64,000 nt of DNA from Coriaria nepalensis. Its lineage: Eukaryota; Streptophyta; Magnoliopsida; Cucurbitales; Coriariaceae. A program made the translations under genes and the position numbers. This document shows positions 52,319 to 64,000 of this stretch, piece by piece. The notes beneath the pieces are model-generated. The model had not been told where the DNA came from. It worked only from the letters and a program-made list of their open reading frames with translations, and ran no database searches. The stretch is from NCBI GenBank assembly GCA_027186245.1, contig CP114493.1, forward strand, positions 8,625,501 through 8,689,500, read 5' to 3'. Every line of letters begins with the position of its first letter. Within the stretch, counting starts at the first letter, position 1.

Positions 52319-54056
52319 TTTTGTTTCTTTTTGTTTTGTTCATTTTTTCTGTAAGTGTATAAGTACCGAAGTTTGTCCACTCGTACTTATTATATAACCC
52401 AACTGAAAAACGCAAGGCTTCTCAAAATGTATTAGCCCACATCTTCCACATGGACTACAGGCCGAATCACCTGAAACCTCATGTCGGTAACTAATGTTCC
52501 ATGTAATAATCTAAACTACATGTCGATTTGTAGTGAAGCATCCAGCTTGCTTTCTTGCATGGTAATCTTTTAATTTTAATTTTAATTTTAATTATTTTTT
52601 GAGCGGTTGTAGATTTTCAACGATCACTTTCTTTATCCTTACACTTTCTGTGACAACCCGAAATTAAAATCTTACTACATTCAATAAATATCTCTACTCA
52701 TCAACCTTGGATCCATCAAAACATGTCCAACCCTTATTTATTTATTTATTATATTTGAGCTAAATGGTACACAAATTACAATAAAATCATTTATTAGAAA
52801 AAAAAAAGAAAAAAAAAAAAACAAACAACGGACTATAAACAACGGACTGTCCCTGTTTTAAACTGTCATGTCGAAATAGACTCTTACCTTTATATATATA
52901 TATAATATAATTTAATTTAATTTTAAAAAAAAACCATAATTATTTTGAATTAGAGCCGTTAATTTTTTGGGATTCACTATTTGATTAGTTTTATTAATAA
53001 TTATTTAATTTCCTCAAGATTATTAGCCTTTTAATATTTATTACAGTATGTCGGTGTCAATTGCATATGGCTACATGCCATACGTGATTAACTTTTGGAC
53101 AAAAAATAAATATGTAAATTAGAAAAAAAAAAAAAAAAGGGGGGGGGGAGGGTTAATCTTGAAAATACATTGAAAAACAAGGGCATTTAATTAGTTTTTA
53201 CTTCAATTAACTATCATAAGTTCATTACCGACCTCACGTACGCTTCCGTTTCGCATGCATCTATGTCTTCCTGTTTGGCACCCGATTGTTGAGTGACGCG
53301 TCACACGTGGCCCTATAGAATTACTACACGTAAACCACGGAGATACAAGCGTCTAGGCATTTATGCAAATCACTAGAAAATCAACTGGATTTTCGCAAAC
53401 TTTAAAAAAAAAAAAAAAAAAAAAATTTCTTATTATTTAGTTGCAGAGCTCGCTGCTACGCTCGGAGGAGCTTTTACTCATTCTCCACCACAACTGGCCT
53501 TTCTCGCTACCGAAGATTCGCTTCGTTTTCTGCCGATTCTGATCGTCTGTTGACCTAACTTCTTCTAATTTGGAGCTTTTGCTGGTACTTTTCGACTATC
53601 AACTCCATCTTTTCTCTTCGGATTTGATCAAATCCTGTTTCTTTTGTCAATTTCAGCTTTTTATGCTTGATTATAGTGTTTGGTATCCGAGAAGATTTCC
53701 GAGAAAATGTGACTGGAGAGAGAGAGAGAGAGAGAGAACACTATCGGAAGTGACATTGAGATGGATGTGATGTTCTTGGATGTTGTTTTCATTGTGTGGT
53801 TAATGAAAATTCTAGCGCTGTTTAACTTTAAGTGTTGCTGTTCTAGTTGGATAGAAGATGGTTAGAAATCAACCATTTATAATCATGAGTACGGGAATAC
53901 ATGTTGTATAATGATTCATATACCTGTCTGTACTCTGTACATGCAAAAAAGTTATCTGGAATTTCGCACTGTTTGTTCCATAAGTTTTCTTTAAAACTTT
54001 TCTCACGGTATTATAATTCTCTGACTTTCTTCAGAACTAAGAGTCTACAAAAGAAT
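52319..54056. other. Spacer and GWD 5' leader
   Basis: 3' region of PG2, AT-rich spacer with poly-A/poly-G (about 53129-53150) and poly-A (about 53405-53425), then the probable GWD leader from about 53440. This has a GA-run at 53716-53737 and a likely 5' UTR intron ending at TTCTTCAG just before 54034. No other gene seen. Confidence 0.55.
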
Positions 54057-57000
54057 ATGAGTAATACCATTCGTCATAATTTACTCCACCAGAGTTCACT
54101 TCGTCCTACGGTTTTAGAGCATCTAAGCAAACTCAATTCTTCTGGCATTCCTACCAATACTTTGTCCCAAAATAAATTGGGAAATCAAGTGCCTGCCCAT
54201 CCACGGAGGTCATCTATTTCCACGCAATTCCTCGGCAATCGTGTGAAAGTCCAAAATCCAAAGTTGGCCATGGGATCACGTAGTCGCCATGGCAGAGTCA
54301 TTCCACATGCTGTATTGACCACTGATCCGGCCTCTGAGGTATTATTTTCAGTTTTGGATATCGTTAATATACGGGCCTGATTTTGTGGTCACCAAGTGAA
54401 TTTATGATCACTTATAGACTTTGACTACTGGAAAAAGAGTCCTAGCAGTTCCCATTTAATACCAATTTGACAGGCATTTTACAGATCCAAAATCTCCATA
54501 ATATTGAATGTTAGAATAACAATTTGCTTTAGAATGGAGTAACTTATCTAGATGTGTGAGATGTTGGCTTGGCTACATGTCATATTGACCCAAATTTTCT
54601 CTCCAGCAGATTGCAGGGAAATTCAACCTTGATGGGAATATCGAACTGCAGGTAACTGTTACTCAGATCTCAGGTATTTTGGGGAAATATTATATTTTGG
54701 ACAAGCATTGATCGTTCACTTAACCGAGCAGGTTGTTGTTAGTGCTCCAACTTCAAGTTCTATCAGACAAGTAAATTTCCAGGTCACCAATGTTAGTGGC
54801 TCCTTGGTCCTGCATTGGGGTGGGATTCGGGATGGAAAAGAGTAAGTTCAACTCCCCCTCCCCCTCTCCTTAAAAGAGCCTCTACTCGCAATTTATTCAG
54901 TATTCCCTCAATTTAGATTATAGTCCCATGCTTAATTCTGTGAACTGGTTGTCAATCATAATTTTCGTTGTCACTACTTTCAGAAAGTGGGTGCTTCCAT
55001 CACGCCGGCCGAATGGAAGCAAGGAGTATAAGAACAGAGCTCTTAGAAGTCCTTTTGTGACAGTAAGTTTACAGAGGCAGTTAAAATGTGCTTTGCATGG
55101 AATATTCGACTTCTGCAGCATGTCTTACTAAAAAATCTTCTCACTTTTCTGTTTACTGTTATTTCTCTTAGGATGGCACGGGCTCCATCCTTACGATTGA
55201 TGTTGATGACCATTCGCTTCAAGCAATAGAGTTTCTTATACTAGATGAATCACAGAATAAATGGTTAGCCTTCTCTCTCTCCTCTGATTGGATCTGATTT
55301 TGCTACCCATATCATATTACCTCTGAAACCAGAACCTTTATATTTTAATCTTTGATTCACAGGTATAAAAACAATGGCCAAAATTTTCATGTTAAATTAC
55401 CTCTGAAAATTAAGTTGGATCCAAATGTTTCAGTTCCTGAAGATCTTGTACAGATTCAAGCATACCTTAGATGGGAAAGAAATGGTAAACAGATGTATAC
55501 TCCAGAACAAGAGAAGGTATGGGATAGTTTGTTAATACTGATAAAATGATAAGTTCAATAATTTCTTCTCCTAAAAGGCCTTATAGAGGAAGATAGAACT
55601 CTTGACTTATAAACCAATTAGATATTTTTTTCTAAGCGATCTGAGACGAATTCTAATACTCTCCCTCACTTGTGGGCTGGTCATTCTGAAGGCCCAACAA
55701 GTGACACAATGGGTGAGAGACACTTGCCAATGTAGTGTGAACACATTCGCTTAGGGTCTAGATTTGATACCATGATAAATTGATGAGTCTAATAGTTTCT
55801 TCTCCTTAAAGTCCTTGTAGAGAAAGACAAAACTTTTGACTTATAAACCAACTAGAAATCTTTTTCCTAAGCGATTGGGACGAATTCCAACGAATATCTT
55901 CAGTCTTTCAGGGGTAGTATTGACCTAAAAGTATTTGCTTTATCAGTTTCCAAGGGTTTATCTTTCAGACGTCGATGATTTATTTGTTGATGAGATTTAG
56001 CATATGTAATCTTTCTTTAGGAGGAGTATGAAGCAGCTCGATCTGAGCTGCTAGAGGAAGTAGCTAGGGGTACTTCCGTACAAGACCTCAGAGCAAGATT
56101 GGTCAATCGAAATAATGTCAGTGAAAAGAAAGAGAAAGAAGTATCTCCTTCTGAGACAAGGAAAGTTCCTGATGATCTTGTTCAAATACAATCTTATATA
56201 CGCTGGGAGAAGGCAGGGAAACCCAACTACTCCCCAGATGAACAACTTGTAATTTTCTAATTTTCTTCTAGCAATCAGTTTCTTCTTCCCTTTTATTTAT
56301 TTATTCTGCTCGAGATTTTATTTTATTCTTATAAGTATCAGCTTGAGGAAGTCCATGGTACTTGCTTATCCTTCATTGGTATACCTTCACATTCATTGCA
56401 TGTAATTATTCTTGGTTTTCTGATTTTTCTTTTTAAAATTTTCCATTCTTATACAGAGGGAGTTTAAAGAAGCAAGAGATGAGTTGCAACAAGAACTAAA
56501 TCGAGGTTCTTCTCTTGATGAGATACGGAAGAAAATTACGAAGGGAGAGATTAAAACTAAAGTTGCAAAGCAACTGCGGTCAAAAAAATATTTTTCTATT
56601 GAAAGAATTCAACGCAAGAACAGGGACCTGATGCAGCTTGTGAATAAATATGCTACTAAGCCTATAGTAGAGGAAGTGTATTCGTTCGAACCAAAGGTCT
56701 TGACGCCACTTAAACAGCTAGTCAAGGCAAAGGAAGAACAGGATGATGGCCATGTTCTGAACAAAGTGAGCTATAAGATTGGTGATAAGGAACTCCTGGT
56801 GAGATATTGATCAATTTTCTATTCACGTGATTCGTTGTCCACCTCTTTGGAATATTTTTATCTTCAACTCTTTATCCGGAATTTTTAAGGTACTAGCAAC
56901 CAAGCCTGTTGGCAAGACAAAGGTTTATCTGGCTACAGATGTGAAGGAGCCACTTCTTCTTCACTGGGGATTGTCTGCGAACAATGCTGGAGAGTGGTCG

Positions 57001-60000
57001 GTAATATTCTTAAATCTGTTAATCCAACAAGTTTTCTCCGAGTAGATGCCAGATTCTAAATTTCATTCTCAGTAGATGCCAAATTATTATTATTATTTTT
57101 TTCTTCCTGATACTTGGATAAAGTTTAACGTCCAGAAAAAATGAATGCTTTTTAATATGTTTAATTTTTAGATGCCTCCTCCAAGTGCACTACCTCCAGG
57201 TTCAGTCTCTTTGACCAAGTCAGCTGAAACAGAATTTACATCTGGCTCTCCCATTTCTGATCACAAGGTAGACTAAATGAGAACTGTTTGGATTTCTTCA
57301 AATGCCGAAGTCTGATGATTATGTGTTCAAATGACATAACTTCACAGTTCAATTTTACAGGTTCAATTCTTAGAAATAGAGATTGAAGGGGATGGTTTCA
57401 AGGGAATGCCATTTGTCCTTAAATCTGATGGAAACTGGATTAAAGACAGAGGGTCGGACTTTTATATTAGCTTTGCAGTTGGCCCCAAGAGAGTGCAGAA
57501 GGTTGCCTTCATCTTAGACCCACTGTTACTATGATTGAATTCTCTATTTCTCCTTTTCTCAGTTTTATGTTTATGCTGTATCTATATAACAGACGGTAAC
57601 ATCTTATGTGAAGGATGCTAGGGATGGTAAAGGTACTGCAAGGCCATTATTGGATAAAATAGCAGCTATGGAGAGTGAGGCACAGAAATCCTTTATGCAT
57701 CGGTCAGTGATCTCATGGCACTCTCAAAACATCTGAATTCTGTTTACACTTTTTCCTGTTTGGGAAACTATTCATGTAAACTAACCCTCTGTGAATGGCA
57801 TGAAGCATCTTGTTGGTTTGTATCTTACTTTTGGACAGCTATTAGATGAGAGAAGAGCTGGAAATTTCTTTCATTCTTGTTTTATAGTGCTTGTAAAATT
57901 CATTTCTCTGTTTCCCTCTCTCTCCCTTGTCCTCCGTCCCTCTAGTCTATAGTGACGTTTCACTTGTTTCTCTCAGATTTAACATTGCAGCAGATCTGGT
58001 GGATCGAGCCAAAGATGCTGGTGAACTGGGTCTTGCAGGGATTTTGGTTTGGATGAGGTTCATGGCTACAAGGCAGCTAATATGGAATAAAAACTACAAT
58101 GTCAAACCACGGTATAATCATTATGGATAATTCCCACAGCTTTTGAAAATCTGTTCTATGCATTTGGAATTTATTTATTTAAAACCCCACAAGTGGTTAA
58201 GTTAATCTAGTTAATTGCCTATTAACTATTGGTGCAGTGAGATCAGTAAAGCACAGGATCGGTTAACAGACTTGCTCCAGAGTGTTTATGTTAACCATGC
58301 ACAGTACCGGGAAATTGTGAGGATGATTATGTCTACAGTTGGTCGCGGAGGGGAAGGTGATGTGGGACAGCGAATTCGTGATGAAATCCTTGTTATCCAG
58401 GTGGAAGCTTTTCCATTATTCTATTCGTTACTTTTGTGGTGCTGTTGTAACCTTATCTTGTATGTGAATCGTTATTGAAATTTTGGGAATGCTTACTGGG
58501 TCATTGCAGAGAAATAATGATTGCAAGGGTGGAGTGATGGAAGAATGGCATCAGAAATTACATAACAACACCAGCCCTGATGATGTTGTGATATGTCAGG
58601 TATTGGAGTTCAAAAACTGCTTCGTACTTGTTCAATGTTCGTAAGTGTTTTAATTATTTCCTGCCGATTGTCTTTGCAGGCACTAATTGATTACATTAAA
58701 AGCGACTTTGATATTGGTGTTTACTGGAAAACTTTGAAAGACAACGGAATCACAAAGGAAAGACTTCTAAGTTATGATCGCGCAATCCATTCTGAGCCAA
58801 GTTTCAAGGGAAATCAAAAGGATGGTCTTCTCAGGGATCTTGGACGCTACATGAGAACCTTGAAGGTTGCTTTTGTTAACATTTCAGTTTATTTCAATTC
58901 AATACTCTTTATTGTATTTTCGAGGACACGAGTTTTCATGATTGCAAAGTTCTTTTATTTTATTTTTTGCAAAGTTCATCTACAGACTCTTTAAAGAGTC
59001 TATGGTTGAATTTTGAAAAGAAATAATACTAAATAGCTTGAGTTCCTGTGTTCTTTTCTGATCTCCGGTGGGCATCTCTTTTAACCACTGCTTCTTCCCT
59101 TATAGTTATGCTGCATTCATGACAAAAATTCTGGCATGTGTGCAGGCAGTTCATTCTGGTGCAGATCTTGAATCTGCCATTACAAACTGTATGGGTTACA
59201 AATCTGAGGTAATAAAAGTTGTATCTCTGTAGGTTTCCTTACGCAATATACTGTTTTTAGCATTTCAATGGGAACCTCAAATTTCTTCAGGGTCAAGGCT
59301 TCATGGTTGGCGTGCAGATAAGTCCTATACCTGGCCTTCCATCTGGATTTCCAGTAATGTTTCCGAATTTATCTTTGAATTTTCGATCATTATATTTCAT
59401 GAACGTGGTTATATGAGCTGTAATTTCATTCTCAATACATCCTTTAAACAGGAACTATTGCAATTTATTATAGAACATATTGAAGTTAAGGATGTTGAAC
59501 CACTTCTTGAGGTATTGCCAAAATACCATATGTTTTTATTAGCCCTATGCTGTAGCCTTGCCTTTATATATTAATACTTATATTATTTTATCTTGATGTA
59601 GGGATTACTGGAAGCTCGTCAGGAGCTCCGACCATTGCTTTATAAGCCTAAAGATCGTCTAAAGGATCTTCTGTTTTTGGACATTGCGCTTGACTCTACT
59701 CTTAGGACCGCCATTGAGAGGGGATATGAGTCACTGAATAACGCAGGACCAGAGGTGAATTTCACTGTCTAAATTAGCCCCAAATCACTAATATTTGTTC
59801 TTCTTCCTTGCCTTATCATGGTTTCTCCAAATCCTGACTGTGTGGTTGATAATAAGTGGTCCTGCTGCTTACGTTTGTTATGTATCCTTGACCTAGTTTA
59901 TTCTGTGCAGAAAATAATGTACCATATCTCTCTGGTTCTTGAAAATCTTGCACTTTCATCAGATGATAATGAGGATCTCATCTACTGCCTGAAGGTACGG

Positions 60001-63000
60001 TGCATATTATTAGAGTTTTAAGACTCCAGGAAACAATTACCTTAATGGTTCAAAATTAACCCTGTGTTACTAGCTTAAATACCAAAGTTGTATGTCTTGA
60101 CTTGGGAATAGACAAGACGCTAAACGAAGAGTAATGTTCTGGACATGTAAAATATGATCATGGTTGATTTGATAAAGGGGTGTAGAACGTCACTCATATT
60201 CTCGTGTCTTTGAACTGTGAAGGGATGGAATCATGCCATAAGCATGACCAAAGATAAAAATAATCACTGGGCGTTATATGCAAAATCAGTGCTTGACAGA
60301 ACCCGTTTGGCACTCGCAAACAAGGGGGAGCAGTACCACCGGCTTTTGCAACCATCAGCTGAGTACCTCGGATCGCTGCTTGGTGTAGATCAATGGGCTG
60401 TAGGTTCCTAATGCCTTCAGAACATTGTGTCATATCATAACCAGCTCTTTCTTCTTTCTTCTTTCTTCATTCTCATCGTATCTTTTCCAGCTGGACATAT
60501 TTACTGAAGAAATCATCCGTGCTGGATCTGCTGCCTCTTTGTCCTCACTTCTTAATCGACTTGATCCTGTTCTTCGCAAGACTGCTAATCTGGGAAGGTT
60601 GATTCTGTAACACTTATTTTCCTGTTTCTTGTTGGAACCTCAAAATTCAAGAATATGTTGTTAGGAAAAAGAAATTGGCAGTTATTGGCCAAAAAAAAAA
60701 AAAAAGGAAACTGGCAGTGGCTGACTTTTGTATTGTTACTATACAATGATTAAAGGTGGAAAGGTTTGCATTTGATCATAATGCACAGTTCGACCGCTTA
60801 CCACTTACATCCTCATATGACCTTACCTTCTAATGCAACTTTTCTGCCTCTAACAGTTGGCAAGTTATCAGTCCAGTTGAAGCTGTCGGTTATGTAGTTG
60901 TCGTGGATGAGTTACTTACTGTTCAAAATAAAACATATGAGCGGCCCACAATATTGGTGGCAAGGTGTGTAAAAGGTGAGGAAGAAATTCCAGAGGGTAC
61001 TGTTGCTGTGCTGACACCCGACATGCCCGATGTTCTTTCTCATGTCTCTGTGCGAGCAAGAAATGGAAAGGTAACCATTAATCGCATCAGCGTTACTTTG
61101 AGATCTGATTGTTGACTGTTTATTTAAATGGCTGGCTCATATTTTTTTGGAAGGTCTGCTTCGCTACATGCTTTGATCCAAATATCCTATCTGATCTCCA
61201 AGCAAAAGAAGGGAAATTATTGCAACTAAAGCCTACATCTGCTGACATATCTTATAGGTAATTTGCTATCCTGATCTTAATGTTTGTAGTTTTTCTAAGT
61301 ATATATTTGGATTAAGGATGATTTTTTTTAACAATGTATAAATAATATATTCTCTGTATAATCAACTGCAGTGAGGTGAAGGAGGATCTGTTAGAAGATC
61401 CTAGTTCAGTTCACTCTAAAGATGGGGTCCCATCAACTTTATCTTTGGTCAAAAAGCACTTTGGTGGTAGATATGCTATAACATCTAAAGAGTTCACGAA
61501 TGAAACGGTCAGAGTTGCAACATTTTCTTCTGTCTTCAAGTTATTTTGCATTCCTATTCAATGCTAATATTGCTTGGACAGTAAATGTTATACTCAGGTG
61601 TTAGTTACCGAGGTCAATGAACTTAGTTTCTGTGTAAGATGAATCTCCGAACTTATGAGCTCTTTTCATAGGTTGGAGCAAAATCTCGTAACATCGCTTA
61701 CCTTAAAGGCAAAGTGCCATCTTGGGTTGGAATTCCAACATCAGTTGCCCTTCCATTTGGAACATTTGAGAAAGTTCTTTCTGACAGTTCAAATAAGGTC
61801 TCTTCATCTCCTAATTTCCACTCTTGTCATGCATTGAAAATTCATACAGCTAGGAGTTCTGTCCTTCCTTTTATATAGCATAACTAATGTTTTAGGAGTG
61901 TGTAACTGCTTTTTGATATCATGTCAGTAAATTTGAAACGGTAAAACTTGTATATGACATCAATGCTTGACTAAGATTTATATCTTGTTCTCTTTCTTCA
62001 TTGTTGCTGTTTTGTTTGCAGTTGTGGTTGGGCTTGCTCAGTCTCTTTGATATGCTGAGTTCTAAGATAATATGGAATGAAGCTAAGCAAATATTCTTCT
62101 GCATGAAACACACCTTCACCCGTGAATGCTAACATGTGTAATCTTGTGAGCTTGTTAATAATTTCTGACCAATCACAAAATATGAATCTTGAGCTATTAT
62201 GACAAATGATGAAGATATAATTTCTTTAGTAGAAACGGTTAAGTCAGATAATGAAGTGTAACTTATTGTCGAATGGCTTGGGTTACTTGTATTTTGCCTT
62301 TTGTTTGTCTCAGTGTTTCCCTATGTCCTTTCCATGAGGGGAAATGTTAAATGAATATTTGTAAACGTGGGATGTACACATTTTATATAAATATTTCTAT
62401 CATCAGTGCCATCTTTGGAATTATTTCTGTTGCTTGGGGGCACACTTGATATCTATCAATGCTCTCGATGAAACAATGTTGTATGCTAACAAAGTTGTAT
62501 TCTTTGATGTTCAAAAAATAGGATGTGGCTGGAAAGTTGAACATCCTGAAGAAAAGGTTAGGAGAAGGAGATTTTGGTGCTCTCAAGGAGATTCGGGAAA
62601 CAGTCTTGCAGTTGGCAGCACTACCCCAGCTGGTAGGTTCTTCCTATAGTTAATCTTTGATTCATTTTTCAGTGAAACACATAATCTCGACGTAACAATA
62701 AGCAACACATCTGATCCTTGAAACCTAGATACGAGTATGTTATTGGCTATATAGGATATAGTTTCTGCCACAGAAAAACTGCATTTGGCTTCCATGCAGA
62801 ACAGAATGATACGGTCCTATTCAAAGACAATGTTTCCAAATCCTACAGGTTCAAGAGTTGAAATCTATTATGAAAAGTTCAGGAATGCCTTGGCCTGGTG
62901 ATGAAGGTGAACAACGATGGGAGCAAGCATGGATGGCTATCAAGAAGGTTAGTCTACTTGGTTTTGTCACAGGTGATATATTACATTAAATTATGTGCAT

Positions 63001-63947
63001 GTTGCTACAATATTTCCAACTTACAAAAACTTCTCCCTATAATCAGGTCTGGGCTTCAAAGTGGAACGAGAGGGCATACTTCAGCACAAGAAAGGTGAAA
63101 TTAGATCACGACTATCTATCCATGGCTGTCCTTGTTCAGGAAATAATCAATGCCGATTATGCATTTGTCATCCATACAACTAATCCATCTACTGAAGACT
63201 CTTCAGAGATTTATGCTGAGGTATCCTTTGTTAAATTTGGGTTCCTCTCAATTATATCTTGTATTAAGAAGATCAGGGTATTGATTTAGATATCGTTTCT
63301 GATTAGGTTGTGAAAGGTCTAGGAGAAACTCTTGTGGGAGCATATCCTGGTCGCGCTTTAAGTTTTGTTGCCAAGAAGAATGACTTGAACTCTCCCAAGG
63401 TAAACTGTTATATCAATGATTTCCAAACTGTATTATTACAAAGAATATCATCATCTCCTGCGAAAGAGGGAGCCCAAAACCCAAAACTCTTAGCACTTAT
63501 AATCTTATATCCGTACACTTACATTCTACAGGTGTTGGGTTACCCGAGCAAACCAATCGGCCTCTTTATCCGGCGTTCAATCATCTTCCGATCTGATTCC
63601 AATGGTGAAGATCTGGAAGGCTATGCCGGTGCGGGACTTTATGATAGGTAAGACCTGTGAAAATATCGAATGAATTTTCTGTTTCCATCTTAAAATATTA
63701 TTAAATTTTTTCATGATCATTTCCTTTTGGTTTTATGTCCAGTGTGCCCATGGATGAGGAGGAACAAGTTGTGATTGACTACTCGTCAGACCAACTGATG
63801 ATAGACAGCAACTTTCGACAATCGATTCTTTCTAGCATTGCTCGTGCCGGAAGTGCAATTGAGGAGCTTTATGGGTCTCCACAGGACATTGAAGGCGTTA
63901 TTAGAGATGGAAAAGTCTATGTTGTCCAAACAAGACCCCAGATGTGA
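54057..63947 (+). CDS. GWD1: Alpha-glucan water dikinase, chloroplastic (GWD1/R1/SEX1)
   Basis: Phosphorylates starch glucosyl residues at C6 with the beta-phosphate of ATP, opening granules to degradation in plastids. I join 33 exons, from 54057-54338 to 63743-63947, all in phase, to 1481 residues; family members are about 1400-1475. Order: Ser/Arg-rich transit peptide (about 1-85); first CBM45 starch-binding module (SLVLHWGGIRDGKEKW); charged coiled linker; second CBM45 (LLLHWGLSANNAGEW); large middle region with KGGVMEEWHQKLHNNTSPDD; phosphohistidine domain with catalytic His1085 in TPDMPDVLSHVSVRARN; and a C-terminal ATP-binding domain (SGMPWPGDEGEQRW, VWASKWNERAY, FRSDSNGEDLEGYAGAGLYDS), ending VVQTRPQM. 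No lesions seen. Exon 2 has a CAGCAG double acceptor at 54604-54609, allowing one optional Gln. Confidence 0.97.
55544..55890. repeat. Direct repeats in GWD intron 6
   Basis: Two diverged copies of about 115 bases (55544-55659 and 55777-55890). Both share AATNNTTTCTTCTCCT, GACTTATAAACCAA and CTAAGCGAT...GACGAATTC. Between them are GGGCTGGTCATTCTGAAGGC and TTTGATACCATGATAAAT, wording common in dispersed plant retroelement relics. Probably an inserted and decayed element within the 504-base intron. Confidence 0.7.
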
Positions 63948-64000
63948 TCTGTGTTCTCTCTTTTCGTTTTATAGATTTCCCACATCAGAGGGATTTATAA
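63948..64000 (+). other. GWD 3' UTR, window edge
   Basis: 53 bases after the GWD stop codon, most likely 3' UTR. The transcript end lies outside the window. Confidence 0.6.

Overview
The window is nuclear DNA of a flowering plant, a eudicot. Genes carry many GT-AG introns, intergenic DNA is AT-rich and full of microsatellites, and the gene families are plant-specific (galactinol synthase, YABBY, KNOX, NIK-type receptor kinase, alpha-glucan water dikinase). I cannot name the species. Exons were joined by hand, using splice sites and reading phase. For most genes the summed length lands exactly on, or close to, the family's usual length.

Layout, left to right: a nucleoredoxin remnant (+, 147-1200); galactinol synthase (-, 1578-2948); ARF1-type small GTPase (-, 5924-7754); a GH28 polygalacturonase, PG1 (-, 8917-11865); pyroglutamyl-peptidase I (-, 14516-15699); complex III subunit QCR8 (+, 17054-17844); the YABBY gene INNER NO OUTER (-, 18750-20304); ubiquitin-eS31 fusion (-, 23062-23532); a broken CRS2-associated factor gene (+, 24069-26091); Ty3/gypsy leader-gag debris (+, about 26645-28150); an F-box/kelch gene (+, 28905-30056); a NIK-type LRR receptor kinase with one in-frame stop (+, 32571-35486); a class I KNOX gene with a 5.4-kb intron (-, 36149-43192); a repeat-rich 6.7-kb gap; a second polygalacturonase, PG2 (+, 49960-52318); and a 33-exon glucan water dikinase (+, 54057-63947).

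The genes are not an operon-like system. They serve independent roles: cell-wall pectin (PG1, PG2), raffinose-family sugars (GolS), starch turnover (GWD), vesicle traffic (ARF1), translation (eS31), respiration (QCR8) and meristem or ovule development (KNOX, INO). What binds them is conserved gene order. From memory, many have closest Arabidopsis counterparts in two chromosome 1 blocks, around At1g23380-At1g23490 (KNAT6, F-box/kelch, CAF2, S27a, INO, PCP, PG, ARF1) and around At1g60420-At1g60800 (NRX1, GolS, PG, NIK3). This window looks like an unfractionated version of that ancestral segment.

The most notable observations are damaged genes inside this otherwise well-kept block. The chloroplast splicing-factor gene has at least five lesions next to retrotransposon debris. 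The NIK gene has a single Trp-to-amber change just before its catalytic loop. The nucleoredoxin gene has collapsed to fragments of its first and third modules. I found no CRISPR array, no tRNA or rRNA gene, and nothing I can support as a wholly new biological system.
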